A stretch of 64,000 nucleotides of DNA from assembly GCF_937616625.2 (NCBI RefSeq), contig NC_065577.1:1178001-1242000 (forward strand). Reading direction: 5' to 3'. Within the stretch, counting starts at the first letter, position 1, and each line of letters opens with the position of its first letter. Below the pieces are notes generated by a model, which had not been told where the DNA came from, searched no databases, and was given only the letters and a program-made list of their open reading frames with translations. The stretch is from Mercurialis annua (taxonomy: Eukaryota; Streptophyta; Magnoliopsida; Malpighiales; Euphorbiaceae). A program made the translations under genes and the position numbers. Below are positions 33,801 to 45,081 of the stretch, in pieces.

Positions 33801-36320
33801 GAATCAGCTTCAGTGAGTATACCTGCACTTTGTCACAGTGCTTGTGCAACACATCATAAAACTGATCAGCTACCTGAGAATTAGGCAACATTCATAAGAC
33901 AGTAGAAAGAAGAAAAAAGAACACATTTGCCTCTCATAAATTAAAAAATGAGCACTTAAAGTGCATGAACTACCTCTTCATAAGCTTGAAAATTGTATGG
34001 AAGTATGATAAGGTGAGGACAAAGAGCTTTGGCATCTCTTACAAATATTCCAGCCTTAACACCTGCATAATAGAGCCAGTATATCTCTTGAATATATTGA
34101 TATAAAATACATGCATAGCGGAAAAGATTAAATGCTGCTAAAGAGAAATTAGTCATCACGAAACCAACCATAAGATCGGGCAGGATAGTTAGCAGATGAA
34201 ATTTCAGCAGTTCCTTTTGGATTGTCAGAATGGCATACAGCTACAGGCTTATCTTGTAACTCAGGATGGTTCCTAATAAGTACTGATACAAAAAAACAGT
34301 CCTGTAACGTGCATCATATCAGTATCTTTCAGCTAATGGAAAAAAAGGGGAAATAATATAACACAACTATTAGATCTCTTTTAATAAAGAATGCCAGGCA
34401 ATTATATATAGATCAAGAATAGTACCATGTCAACATGCATAATTGATGTCTTCTGAGAATTATCATAAGCCTCAACAGACATGCTTCCGCACCTAAAATC
34501 ACTGGACAGACGGGGAAAACGCTTGCGATACCGATTTCTCCAGGTTCCTATAAAGTGCAATCGCGAACTCTGCTTAAACCAAAACTTGATCAGCATATCG
34601 TACAAATGGTACCAGTATTCAAAACATAAAGACAAAATAATAAAACAATTTGCATGATGCCAAATTATTGACCAAAAAGCAATCTAGTAACTATGACAAA
34701 TTAAAAAGAAAGTCCCAGAAATGGTACCACACTCAAAAGCATATATCTAAAAACATTCGCATGATGCCCACATATACAGACTGTGACCTAGCAACTATGA
34801 TAAGTTACCAAGATATTAAATTAATAAAAAAGAGTAATTGCCAGTAAAAATGACTAATTTGTAGACAAAAAATAAAAGCATAAGTACCTTAAAGTAGTTC
34901 TTCACAAAATGGGGATCCTCAAGAGTTGAATGACGTGGATTAGAAGGTCCAGCAACCGCTGGACTTGGTGACTTTTTAATGCTGTGATCATCGTAGTCGT
35001 AGCTGCTGACTGACACGGGGAATTTATGGGGACTAGACTGAAGTTCATCCTTTGCACTGTTTTCATCTTCAGTGTTACTAGGGTCTTCAATCCTTAGCTC
35101 TGAGGATTTTGCACTGCTGCTGCTATGTTCCTGAAAGGCACAATCAGCATGATCAAATTGTTTATCTATTTGCTCTCCATCTTTCGTAGAATCACTATCA
35201 CAAGGTAAGTTAGCATCTTGTGATGTGCCACCCTTCAAAGTTGCGTCCATATTTAAATCATCAGCAACTGCTTTGTTCTTCGTGGAAAAGAATACTGACA
35301 ACTTTGGTTGATTATTAGCAAGCTGATCAAGTTGATAAGGAACCCCTAGAAACAGCAAGAAAGATAAATTACACCTCATTTCAATTATACTTAAGCACTT
35401 CCCCCTCCTTTTTGGCAATGTATTTTAATATTTCACGAACTTACAACTCAAAAGTTTATTAGCAGCTACAGAATCCACAATCCATGCAGGTTTAACAACA
35501 GGCAGCCCACCACTGAAAGACCTGCATTACAATCACCAACAAACAAAATTAAAACATAACATGCAAATCTATCTATTAACCAAACAAAGCTAACAAAATA
35601 TTATAAACCTGATGTTTTTAATTTTGCTATCAGGAAGATTACTACATATAATATGCGTAACACGACGCCTAGAAAAATAATTCTCAAATCTCCCACCATA
35701 CTCCAACATAAATCCTCGAAGTTCCTGAAACAAAAACTCGAAATATCAGTCAAACAAAAAAAACCATAACTTAACAATGATATAATATCTCCATATAGCA
35801 ATAAATTAAAAGTAAAAAGATAATTATAAACTACTAAACCTGGACAGATGGAATCGTAAAACCGTCAACAAAAATCGAGACTCCATTAAATATTGAAGCA
35901 GACGAAGAATTTGAAGCTGCAGCAGTAAACTGATTTTGAAGCTTCCTATTCTTCACTTCCATATAACTGACACACACAAACTAATCATCAAATTCATAAT
36001 TTCATCCATGATATCAATTAACTCAATTAAAATCAATTTAATAACATATTAATACAGATAAAATTTAACAAATTATCAAAATTATGCTAGATTTATAGTA
36101 ACTAAAAAATTGAGAGGGAAATTAATTACCTGCCGAAGTCGGAGAACGGAGAGCTTCGAAATGAGGAACGAGAGGCGGAGAGCGAACTGGAGCCCCAAGC
36201 CATGCCTAGGGTTTTCTGTTTGCTATTTTTGCCGTTGTTGTTACTAGTGGAATTGGAATTGTTGAGGCTACGCTTTGATTTTTGGCCGGAATTAGCTGAT
36301 CGGGAAGAATCGCGGCTCAT
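27846..36320 (-). CDS. REV1: REV1, Y-family translesion DNA polymerase (23 exons)
   Basis: Exons in gene order: 36320-36130, 35966-35840, 35724-35609, 35521-35445, 35345-34888, 34569-34426, 34301-34169, 34062-33974, 33873-33823, 33741-33538, 32998-32879, 32184-32092, 31991-31932, 31830-31744, 31549-31466, 31345-31273, 30757-30692, 30497-30396, 30078-30055, 29970-29648, 29101-28500, 28421-28361, 27899-27846. All phases agree; 1112 aa, close to Arabidopsis REV1. The protein inserts dCMP opposite lesions and recruits other bypass polymerases. BRCT at about 65-190; catalytic HVDMDCFF (D370) and SCDEAFLD (D467, E468); helix-hairpin words LPGIGR; ubiquitin-binding motifs around LPPEVF (about 775-800) and LPEELKADIL (925-934); C-terminal domain from about 985. 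The exon 13 donor (GTTGGT) and exon 18 acceptor are the weakest. Confidence 0.95.
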
Positions 36321-36506
36321 TTTTTGTTTTCCGGCGAGAAAGCGCGAAATAAAAAGAGTGCTGGAGAAGGAAGATTGTACTATTGTAGCGTTTCTTCTTG
36401 CAGTTCTTTAAAAATGAAGCGGCAAAATTAAAATTTTAGTATATATCGTATTATTAGCGACAGTAGTTTCATGTTTTGGCGGCGTTGTATTATTTTCGTA
36501 GCTTCC
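36321..36506. promoter_or_regulatory. REV1 leader and promoter region
   Basis: The 186 bp upstream of the REV1 ATG are locally GC-richer than the surroundings, as expected for leader and core promoter on the minus strand. No TATA box is evident. Confidence 0.4.
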
Positions 36507-37346
36507 GTTATGAACAACACCTCACTTTACCCACTCAACTTGACATAAAGTATCAAAAACATCCAAAACTCTAAAATATAATCAATTTTATCCTAAATTT
36601 GGCAAAACCGGCTCAAATACTCCCTTTATGCTGACGTGGCACTTAATTAGAGAGTGAGATTTATAAAATTCATAATTAATTTAATCACACTTAAATACTA
36701 ATTAAATTCTAATTAAAATCAGATTAAAACAATTAAAACAAATTAAACTAAAGATCTTTTTAAACCCTTTTAAAAAAAATTATTTTTATAAAAGTGTTTT
36801 CTTCATTTCTTCAACAGATTGGTCGAAAAATTTTCCGGCCAATCTGTTGAAGAAAAGTTAGGTCTGTTGAAAAAGAACAGACCCAACATTATATCTGTCA
36901 AACGAGTAGTAGATCTGCTCCTCGTTTGCTCTTCAGCCTTAATTATAATAAATCACTCCTTCGGCGAGGAGGAGCTCTGCTCCTCTTCTTAGGCGAAAAG
37001 TAGCTCCTCCTTGCAAGAGAACAAAATATTAAAAAAATATAAAATGCTCCTCTATATTTTTAATATTAATTTTGATATATAAACTTTTAAAATAAAAAGC
37101 ATTAAATTGTATTAATTTAAAATGTTAAAAAGATTAAAATCATTTTAAATTTTTTGCCATTAAAAACCACTTAAGAAAAAAACTACCATCAAAATCGGAG
37201 AGTTTGTCTCACTCTCTTAGGTGAAAGTGAGATGGGGGGTTTTATACCAATTTTGCCAATTTTATATAAAAGTAATCCATTTTTTTTTTTGCTTTGAACT
37301 TTCTTAATACTTTGTATCGAGTTGAAAGGATAAAATGATTTTTTGT
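36507..37346. mobile_element. Decayed foldback element upstream of REV1
   Basis: The left edge (ATGAACAACACCTCACTTTACCC...) and the right edge read inversely (ATGAACAAAAAATCATTTTATCC...) share about 60 bp with gaps, including CAACT.GA and AAAGTAT. No clean target duplicate found. The interior carries a string of hairpins at 36806-37015. Confidence 0.5.
36806..36883. repeat. Two adjacent hairpins
   Basis: A perfect 17-bp inverted repeat (36806-36822 with 36839-36855, core CTTCAACAGATTGG) with a 16-nt loop is followed by GGTCTGTT/AACAGACC (36861-36868 with 36876-36883). Further GGAGCAGA/CTGCTCC words continue to about 37015. Confidence 0.8.
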
Positions 37347-38475
37347 TCATTATGTTATATATTCCTTCTCCCCTTACTAATGCTCTAAGCGATTCGAGAT
37401 GCTCACGACCAATTTGACATTCGGCTCAATAAAATATCGTTTTATATCCGTTCGTAATTTAAACGAAGCAAGCTCAAATTTAATTTTATATTTATTACTT
37501 TAAATGAGTAGAACATGTGAGAAAAGTAATTTTTTTATTTGAATAATAATAATTGATAGAGGATGAAAATATAAGTTGAATCATTTTTCTTCATTCACTT
37601 TATAGGTAGAAAAAATCTATCTCTAATTAAAATAAAAAGATTATACTATATGTTCTTTTATCTTTATTAAATTTTAATAATCTTAAATTTACTCTTACAA
37701 ATCTCAAATAAATAAAAATCAAAACATCGATTAAATTTACTCATAATTTTCAATAAAAAAATCAATTAGTGATTTTTTCATCTTTTTAAATTTTGCTTTT
37801 TGTAAAGATTATCAAAACAATTATTTTTTGTACAAAAAATCTTTATTTATATTAATTAAAAATTATTACATCTTAGTCCTTTTTTAAAAAATTAGGCTGT
37901 GATTAATTCAGTTTGCCCATTGAAACATGACCATTACACATCCCTAATCGAGATCTCTGAATAAAAGAAAAAAAGTTTTTTTCATTTAATTCCAATCTCT
38001 GCTGGTACTATTTTGTTTTATTTTAGTCACAACAAAGATAATAACATAGCAATAATAGATGTAACTATAAATATAAAATTATATAACAAAATGCTGGAAC
38101 TATATTCCTTCGGCATATGCTTAGAATATTTGTAGGAATATGATGCTCACGATTCAATAACAAGTAGGCACAACAGGGAGCTATATGATTTTGAGCGGTT
38201 CAATTAATTAAATAATTTTTCAATTAATAGTGCCAAATAATTAAGAGGAAAATTTGAGGTATTATCTATAGTAAATAAAATACATTATAAAATTAAATTA
38301 AAGTAATAAATAAGAACATCAATATCAATTCATAATGTTTAATAGAATTAGCGTCATGGTAACGCATGTTATCCAAAATGCATTTATATACTAAAGTCAA
38401 ATTTTAATACCTAACCTTATCAAACATCAATACAATCAATTCAAGCTAGCAAAATCAAGAAAATCAAATATCTCT
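37347..38475. other. Intergenic stretch upstream of F-box gene 1
   Basis: AT-rich, no gene seen. The last 100 bp contain the likely TATA box (TTTATATA at about 38383-38390) and a short leader for the F-box gene. Confidence 0.5.
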
Positions 38476-39603
38476 ATGTTAAGTCAAATTAATCAAGAAC
38501 TCTTAACAGAGATTTTGAAAAGATTACCACCAAAATTGCTTATACAATTCAAATCTGTTTCCAAATCATGGCGCTCTTTAATCACAAATCCAATTTTCAT
38601 TTCTATTCACACTAAACACATTCTTGAAAACACCACAAACAAAACTTCAATTCTTAGGCATTATTCTTGGAGTAACAAGAAAGAGATTTACACAATTCAA
38701 GAAAGCAATCAAGAACTTGGTTTTCCATTCAAGAGTTACTCGCGATTCTTCGATGTAATCGGTTCTTGTAACGGAGTTCTTTGTCTTTCGGATACTTATC
38801 ATGTCTTTAATCATAAAATCATTTTATGGAATCCGACGATAAGAAAATATGTGATCGTGCCGGTACCTTGCATAAGTTCTGATCAAATCTTTATGTTTGT
38901 TCTTGGATTCGGGTTTGATCCGAAGAGTAATGAGTACAAATTGGTGAGAATCGTCTATCGGATGAGCAATAATGGGCGTAACGTAGACATTAGGCCTCGA
39001 GTTGAAGTATATGAGCTAAGCAAGAATGCTTGGAGATCAAGTAACAGTTTAACTGCTCCTAAGTATGTGATATCTGAATTATCACTTCAGGTTTTTCTTA
39101 ATGGTGCTGTGCATTGGATCGGCTATAATCCGAGGCAAGCGGGAAGTGATTTTCGCGATCCAGGAGTAGTTTTGTTCGACTTGAGCAAAGAAATGTTCGA
39201 GGAAATGATGCTGCCGGATAGTTTACGCGGGTTATCCGTGTTAGATTTGTCAATTCTTGCTTATGGAAAATTACTTTCTCTAGTAGAGTACACTCGTAAT
39301 TCTCCGAGCCAATGGATGCGATACGGAAGCTGCTCGATTTGGGTCATGAAAGAGTACGGAAATGTTGAATCTTGGAGTAAGCAATTCACCATTGATCTAC
39401 AAGCTGGAGTAGGGAAGTTATTAGGCATTAAGAATGATGAAGTAATGCTAATGGTGGAGAGTGATGGAGAATTGGTTTCATATGATAGTAAAAATCAGTC
39501 AATTAATCATATTGGAACCAAAGGTATTGTTAAGTCCTTTCGTTTAGAGGCTTACGTTGAGACTCTCGAGTTGCTCGAATTCAACAGTCGAACGGAAAAA
39601 TGA
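38476..39603 (+). CDS. F-box protein, FBA/kelch-associated type (gene 1)
   Basis: Single-exon ORF of 375 aa. Residues 5-45 are an F-box (NQELLTEILKRLPPKLLIQF ... SWRSLI), which binds the SKP1-like subunit of SCF ubiquitin ligases. The rest is the F-box-associated (FBA) domain of the CPR1/At3g06240-like group: GSCNGVLCLS, LWNPTIRKY, LGFGFDPKSNEYKLVRI and VEVYEL are its usual words. Substrate unknown. A clean ATG with short leader and no introns is normal for this family. A related gene follows in the same orientation 792 bp downstream (40395), probably a tandem duplicate. Confidence 0.93.
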   Translation: MLSQINQELLTEILKRLPPKLLIQFKSVSKSWRSLITNPIFISIHTKHILENTTNKTSILRHYSWSNKKEIYTIQESNQELGFPFKSYSRFFDVIGSCNGVLCLSDTYHVFNHKIILWNPTIRKYVIVPVPCISSDQIFMFVLGFGFDPKSNEYKLVRIVYRMSNNGRNVDIRPRVEVYELSKNAWRSSNSLTAPKYVISELSLQVFLNGAVHWIGYNPRQAGSDFRDPGVVLFDLSKEMFEEMMLPDSLRGLSVLDLSILAYGKLLSLVEYTRNSPSQWMRYGSCSIWVMKEYGNVESWSKQFTIDLQAGVGKLLGIKNDEVMLMVESDGELVSYDSKNQSINHIGTKGIVKSFRLEAYVETLELLEFNSRTEK

Positions 39604-40394
39604 GAAGCCACCGGAGCAAGAAACAGCTTCTTGATTATGTTATCATGAATTTGAAAATTATTTTGCTCTAGAGATCAGTTTCATAGGATATAGCAAGCTT
39701 TTGGTGTTCTTACATTAACTAATCAAGTAATATGTACATGTTTTCTATGTTGCATAGAAACTTCTTTATTTTAAATAGGTTTTCATTTTTTTCACATTCA
39801 TAAATGCTTTTGATCTCCAAAATTCTAGTTTAAACATTAAAAAAAATACCATTTAATTGTTCTGTTTCGACGTTTCTCTTTCCGTGTTACATACTGGCAT
39901 GTTTTACCATCAAATGAAGCTCTATCTTTCTCCATTTATAGGCTCGATTTTTCATATTTCATTTTTAGAAGTGCTTTTAAAATTCCAAAACTATATTTAA
40001 AACTTATTTGGATATTTTTCATTTCAGCATTTTCATTTTTGTGATGCATTTCATGTTTTACCATCGAACTCCCAATATTAAATTATAATATTTATATCAC
40101 TAGACTATGCCTGCAGGACTATATTACCAATTTTTAATTGTCATTATTATAGCAACATTTTTGCAATACCAACAAAGAAAATGAACCATAATTGACTTTT
40201 TCCAGCCCAATAATGAGAAAGATTCCAAATTTGACTAAATAAAACTTGATGTAAACACGTTTTATTTTGCCATCACTGATTTTTCCCTTTATTCAACCCC
40301 TACTTAATATTTATCTATCAACAATTTTATATAAAAAAATTCTTAAAAAAGCTACAGCAAATCAATTCTCTTTAAACTCATCAAGCAATCAAGA
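39604..40394. other. Gap between the two F-box genes
   Basis: AT-rich; presumed 3' UTR of gene 1 and promoter of gene 2. A TATA-like TTTATATAAA lies at about 40327-40336, roughly 60 bp before the gene 2 start. Confidence 0.5.
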
Positions 40395-41507
40395 ATGTCA
40401 GATCATATTCCTCAAGAAGTCCTGACAGAAATTTTCTTGAGGCTGCCCGTAAGATCGATCTTACGATGCAGGTGCGTATGCAAATTATGGTACTCTTTAA
40501 TCTCGAATCCAAATTTCATTTTCTTGCATTCCAAGCAAATTACTTATAGCAAGAACAACAACACTGGCTATTTACTTATGAGGCATTACTCGAGGACTAA
40601 CAAAAAAGAAAGCTTCACTTTACACTTAGACGATGATGATTTATTTAGTCACGAGTACCAAAATCTCGATTTTCCATTACGAAGTAGTTGGGATTATTTT
40701 GAGATTGTTGGTTCTTGTAATGGAATTTTATGTTTGACTGATAATCATTCACATATGTTGAAACGAATAGTTCTTTGGAATCCTTCGATAGGATTATCGG
40801 TAACACTTCCGCTTCAGCGAATTCGCTACCGAGTTCTAAATGTTGTTCTCGGGTTTGGATACGATTCAAGGACTAACGATTATAAGGTAATCAGAATTGT
40901 GTATAATAATTCCACTACTAATAATAGTTTATTGACAGAAGTTGAAATTTTTGAACTACGTCATGGGAAATGGAGAATCAATAGTCTTAAATCAGTTCCG
41001 ACTTATGTCGTATCGAAATACTCATCACAGGTCGTATTGGAAGGAGCGATTCATTGGGTGGGATATTACAGTCCTGAAAAACTAACTATAGCAGTTTTTC
41101 TCGTGCACGATGAAGAGTTTAAAGAATTCAAAGTGCCGGATGAAATATCCGGGACCAGCGTGCAACATTTATCGGTCATGTTATGCGGCGAACTCCTTTC
41201 TATCATACAATACAAGAAAAGAAGAAATCATTTAGGGTATGAAAGTTGTTGTATTTGGATAATGAATGAATACGGTGCCGATGATTCATGGACGAAATTG
41301 TTCAACGTTTTCATCGGCGGCGTCGAAGGATTAGGGAAGGTATTAGGGCTTAGAAACAATTTTGAAGTTCTGGTAGTAAGGGAAAATGGAGAATTGATTT
41401 CATATGATCCTTGGAATCTAAGCATCAAATGTTTGGGAATATATGGTGAATCATGCTCTTTTTATGCAGCTAAATACATGGAGAGTTTGGTTTTATTGAA
41501 GAAATAA
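40395..41507 (+). CDS. F-box protein, FBA/kelch-associated type (gene 2)
   Basis: Single-exon ORF of 370 aa. F-box at residues 3-45 (IPQEVLTEIFLRLPVRSILR ... LWYSLISNP), then the FBA domain with GSCNGILCLTD, LWNPSIGLS, LGFGYDSRTNDYKVIRIVY and VEIFELRHGKWR. It is colinear with the upstream F-box gene over its whole length but clearly diverged, so the duplication is not recent. It likely acts as a substrate adaptor of an SCF E3 ligase; the target cannot be inferred. Confidence 0.93.
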   Translation: MSDHIPQEVLTEIFLRLPVRSILRCRCVCKLWYSLISNPNFIFLHSKQITYSKNNNTGYLLMRHYSRTNKKESFTLHLDDDDLFSHEYQNLDFPLRSSWDYFEIVGSCNGILCLTDNHSHMLKRIVLWNPSIGLSVTLPLQRIRYRVLNVVLGFGYDSRTNDYKVIRIVYNNSTTNNSLLTEVEIFELRHGKWRINSLKSVPTYVVSKYSSQVVLEGAIHWVGYYSPEKLTIAVFLVHDEEFKEFKVPDEISGTSVQHLSVMLCGELLSIIQYKKRRNHLGYESCCIWIMNEYGADDSWTKLFNVFIGGVEGLGKVLGLRNNFEVLVVRENGELISYDPWNLSIKCLGIYGESCSFYAAKYMESLVLLKK

Positions 41508-42400
41508 TTGCAGCAATGCAATTATTTAAAAATTATACACAATGCAAAAGAAAATGGACAAACAGATATATGCATACACACAACTGAAAAAAAATAAAAA
41601 AATTGTGCTCAATGTTGATCATTCTTCTCATATACTATTATGTTTTGACTTAATAGTCCATTGGGTGAAATATTTCAAGGCTTAATTTATTCAAAAATCC
41701 TTATACTATCGCCTTTTATTTTACGTGATCCTTATAAAAAATTTACAGTTTTTGCTTGAAACTATCTGTTTTGTAATTCCGTCCAGAAAAAGACCATGTA
41801 TACACAAAATTAACAATAAAGAGATCTTTTAAAACCAAAATATCTAGTAAAAGCCAAGCAAAATAAAAATTAGATTTAGTCAATGTGATGGATAAATAAT
41901 TGTGAGAGTGGTCTATCATAAACTCTCACATTAGTGAACTCCATAAACCTAATTTATTAGTGTAGACCATTCTCACAAAAGTAAGATTTATAAAAACCAG
42001 TTGAATTTAATCGATCAAACGATTCAATAGTTCATCAATTCATATAATTTTTTCCGATTCAAAACGCTTGAACTACAATTTTAGTTTTTAAAAGGAACCA
42101 AACCAGACTGACATTCGATTCACAATCGAACCAGTTAAATCTGCCGATCCGGTACGATGCAATGAATATAACAAAGAAGCCAACTAGCCTTTTACTTAAA
42201 ATGGCACTAACAGCTGGTCAAAGCTTAGAAACTTTACAAGTGAATGTCATGCTAAAAGGCCATTCTAGTCCCTACCAAAAACAAGTTAAGAAATAAAGAT
42301 TCCTTCTTTCTTTCTAACTTTTCTTAGATTACCTTACTACATCTAATCTAAACCAAAAAAGGGTTTCAATTAATCCTTTTTACCTACACTTTTTTTTTCC
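41508..42400. other. Intergenic stretch after the F-box pair
   Basis: AT-rich. 41896-41995 contains inverted GTGAGAGTGGTCTA / TAGACCATTCTCAC words with a GAACTCCATAA centre, probably a small foldback remnant. No gene seen. Confidence 0.45.
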
Positions 42401-42783
42401 GGGTAATTTTCATTGGCAGTCCCTCAATTATCATTTTCTTCCACCGTAGGCCATAAACTTTAATTCATAAGTATATTCTCCTCGATTTCTATTTTATATT
42501 AGTATTGTCCCTGACGTCACTCCAACTCTATTTCCGTCAAAATTTAATGATGTGACAAACATTTAAAAAGTCCAAATGGAACGGTACTTTTTTAATTAAA
42601 GTCATTCAATATGACTTTTAGCCCTTCAATTGTCCGTCACGGCATTAAATTTTGACGAAAACAGAGAATCAAAGACAATACAAATAGAAAATAAAAATTG
42701 AGAGAATACAATAATGGATTAAAGCTTAGGGACTATAGTGGGATAAAAGCTAAAGTTGAGTGACTATCGATGAAAATTACCCC
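42401..42783. mobile_element. 383-bp foldback MITE next to the bHLH gene
   Basis: GGGTAATTTTCAT at the left mirrors ATGAAAATTACCC at the right, and the inverted repeat continues (CAGTCCCTCAA / TTGAGTGACTAT, TAAACTTTAAT / ATTAAAGCTTA). GGG...CCC ends suit a Mutator-type MITE. A clear target duplicate was not found. It lies 64 bp beyond the bHLH stop codon. Confidence 0.65.
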
Positions 42784-42847
42784 TTGTTTTTTCTTTTTGT
42801 TTTTTATCCTTTTGATCAAAATTATATGATAGATGCATACTGGAGTT

Positions 42848-45081
42848 TCACTGCTTTGTTGATGAAGATGGTGAGAAATTGTTGACCATTGCCGGTGACC
42901 AGTAATCGGCACCGTTGCTGCTTGCCACGTGTATGGTGTATTCCACTGGAACCAAACATAATCCTCTGCTCCTCAATTCCTTTGCCAATTCTTCTCCATT
43001 TTTTTCACCCTCCTACAATTTATTTACCACAAGAAAACAACAAAAACGAACCAATTTTAGCAATATAGTACATCTCAGAGACTTTTTCACCATGGTCAAA
43101 TTTCTACAGTAGGAACTATCAAAACCTTACTCTGATGCTTTAATACTACAAAACCGAACTGATTGAATTAGCGGTTAATTCGGTTAAATCGATAAAAACA
43201 GAAAGTCATAATTAAAATAAAGAAAAAAATAACAAAATTGTTAATTCAGTCAACCAAATTTTAAAAACTCTTAACCGTAATCGATCATTTTTTTCTATTT
43301 ACCGAACCGTTCAAACTAACCAAATTAACCAAAACTGTAACCGAGCTTAATCAAATAGATCAATTAATCTGTTTTAAGTGACTATTTGCTCACTTCTATA
43401 CCAAATCCGGTGGAACGCACAGAACTAAAGACAACAATAATTTTTTATAGAAATAAATTGAAAATAAATGTATTTTTTAATATTAAAAGCAAAACGCTAA
43501 AATATAAAACTCGGAAAATTACGGCGCCATATAGGATTATGTGATGATGTGGAGGCTCATAATTGTAGGTAGTACTTACAGGGTGGTGCTGCAGGTAAGG
43601 AGAGCACAGCACCTGAAGCTGGTCTTGTAAAAATTTGATGTATCCCATTGCTTCATGTAGTACTGATGCTGTATCACTCTGCAAATTTTTCAATTATTTT
43701 CACCACCAACAAAAATCCAAACTTTGTTCAACAATTATATGTAGTACGATATTTATTTTACCATCAATTTTTTTATTTTATATACTTGTGTGTATATGTA
43801 TTCTTAATGAAATTGGAATCTTATTGAAACCAAAAAGATTTGTGATTAGTAAACATAATCTTGATTCATTATAAAATGGTAAGAACATGGGGTTAAATAT
43901 TTATATGATCACCAAATTATACATTTCACAAGATATTTACCGATATTTTATTTATTATATTTTACTTATCAAACTTTTATTTTGCTTACAAAGAGAGGTA
44001 ATTAATACTCGGTTAATCCGATCCAAAATAGCTTACATGGTTGACGAATTGTTTACGTGGCAAAGTTGGATACTGAACAATCCATCGGCTACGTACCACG
44101 CAAATAATTATTAGCCGGAATTGATTGGATAACCTTATGTTATTGGAAAAGTAAAAATTTGATCATCAAAATGAAATAAATGAAACGTTAGTAACCGTTT
44201 TATAAAAAATTATATAGTTCGGTAGCCGTAAAAATATTTAACCCTAAAAACATGGGTACCTTGCCATAAGGTGATACAAGCTGTTGTAATGCAGTGATTC
44301 TTTCTCCTAGTTTCGCTTTCCTTGCCTATATCAGATCATTATAAACAAGTTGAACACAAAAATATCAGACAGTAGTAAAAAAAAAACAACATGCAACAAA
44401 AAAGTTTTTAAACCATTCAAAATATAAAAAAAAAAAATCAAAGTTGAAATTAAAACCTTTGGCTGGGCAGTAGAAATGGGATTATCCATTTTGGTCTTTT
44501 TACTACTTCTCTGAGCTTTGGCTATGGTGTTACTCTTAGTTTTGCCCTGCACTGTAATATCTTGCCCTGTCCCATTCCTTTTCCTCTGCAAACAGTTGAA
44601 AATCTTGAATTATTCAGTACTACGCAAGATAGTACGATAACAAAAAAGTGTTCAAACAACAGTTAAAAAATACAGTTTTTTTAAGTTTCAAAAGGGTTTC
44701 ATACGAGTTTCATAATAGTTTCAGATGAGTTTCAAATGAGAAATGACTCACGTTAGATTTAAACTCAGCAGCAGAATTGATATTAATGACATTGATGGTA
44801 TTATTAGCAGAAGAAGCAGAAGAAGAGTCACTGCATGTAACTCCAGATTTCAAAGGATTATTATTTAGCAACACAACATTATTTTTTTTATCATCACGAT
44901 CAGTTTTTTGATGATCATAATGATGACCAAACTGATCATCATAACCTCCAAAACAAAGCATTTTAGGAAACTTTACAGACGAGTCATGATCAAAACACTG
45001 AGTTGGGCCCACATGATCATGATCGTTAGATAACAGTAACTGAGAGAAACCACAGTGGTCCCGTTCTTCACTATCCGCCAT
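42848..45081 (-). CDS. bHLH113: bHLH transcription factor, bHLH113-like (5 exons)
   Basis: Exons in gene order: 45081-44752, 44585-44457, 44325-44260, 43678-43580, 43012-42848; all introns are phase 0, 262 aa. The N-terminus ([20 protein letters not shown]) and a Ser/Asn-rich region precede the helix-loop-helix (about 154-205): [17 protein letters not shown], loop VSPYGKSDTASV, second helix [18 protein letters not shown]. The tail has [11 protein letters not shown] and [11 protein letters not shown], signatures of the bHLH103/110/112/113/123 group. The basic region lacks the His-Glu-Arg contact residues needed for E-box binding, as known for this group. It acts in the nucleus, probably as a dimer. 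The neighbouring LYR gene supports bHLH113 (At3g19500) as closest relative. ATG 45081 is the first in frame. Confidence 0.92.
43150..43400. mobile_element. Decayed DNA-transposon fragment in bHLH intron 4
   Basis: Runs of GGTTAA, AACCGAA, ACCGAACCG and AACCAAA in both orientations resemble the interior of the hAT-like element at 47416-48088. Ends are not resolvable. Confidence 0.4.
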
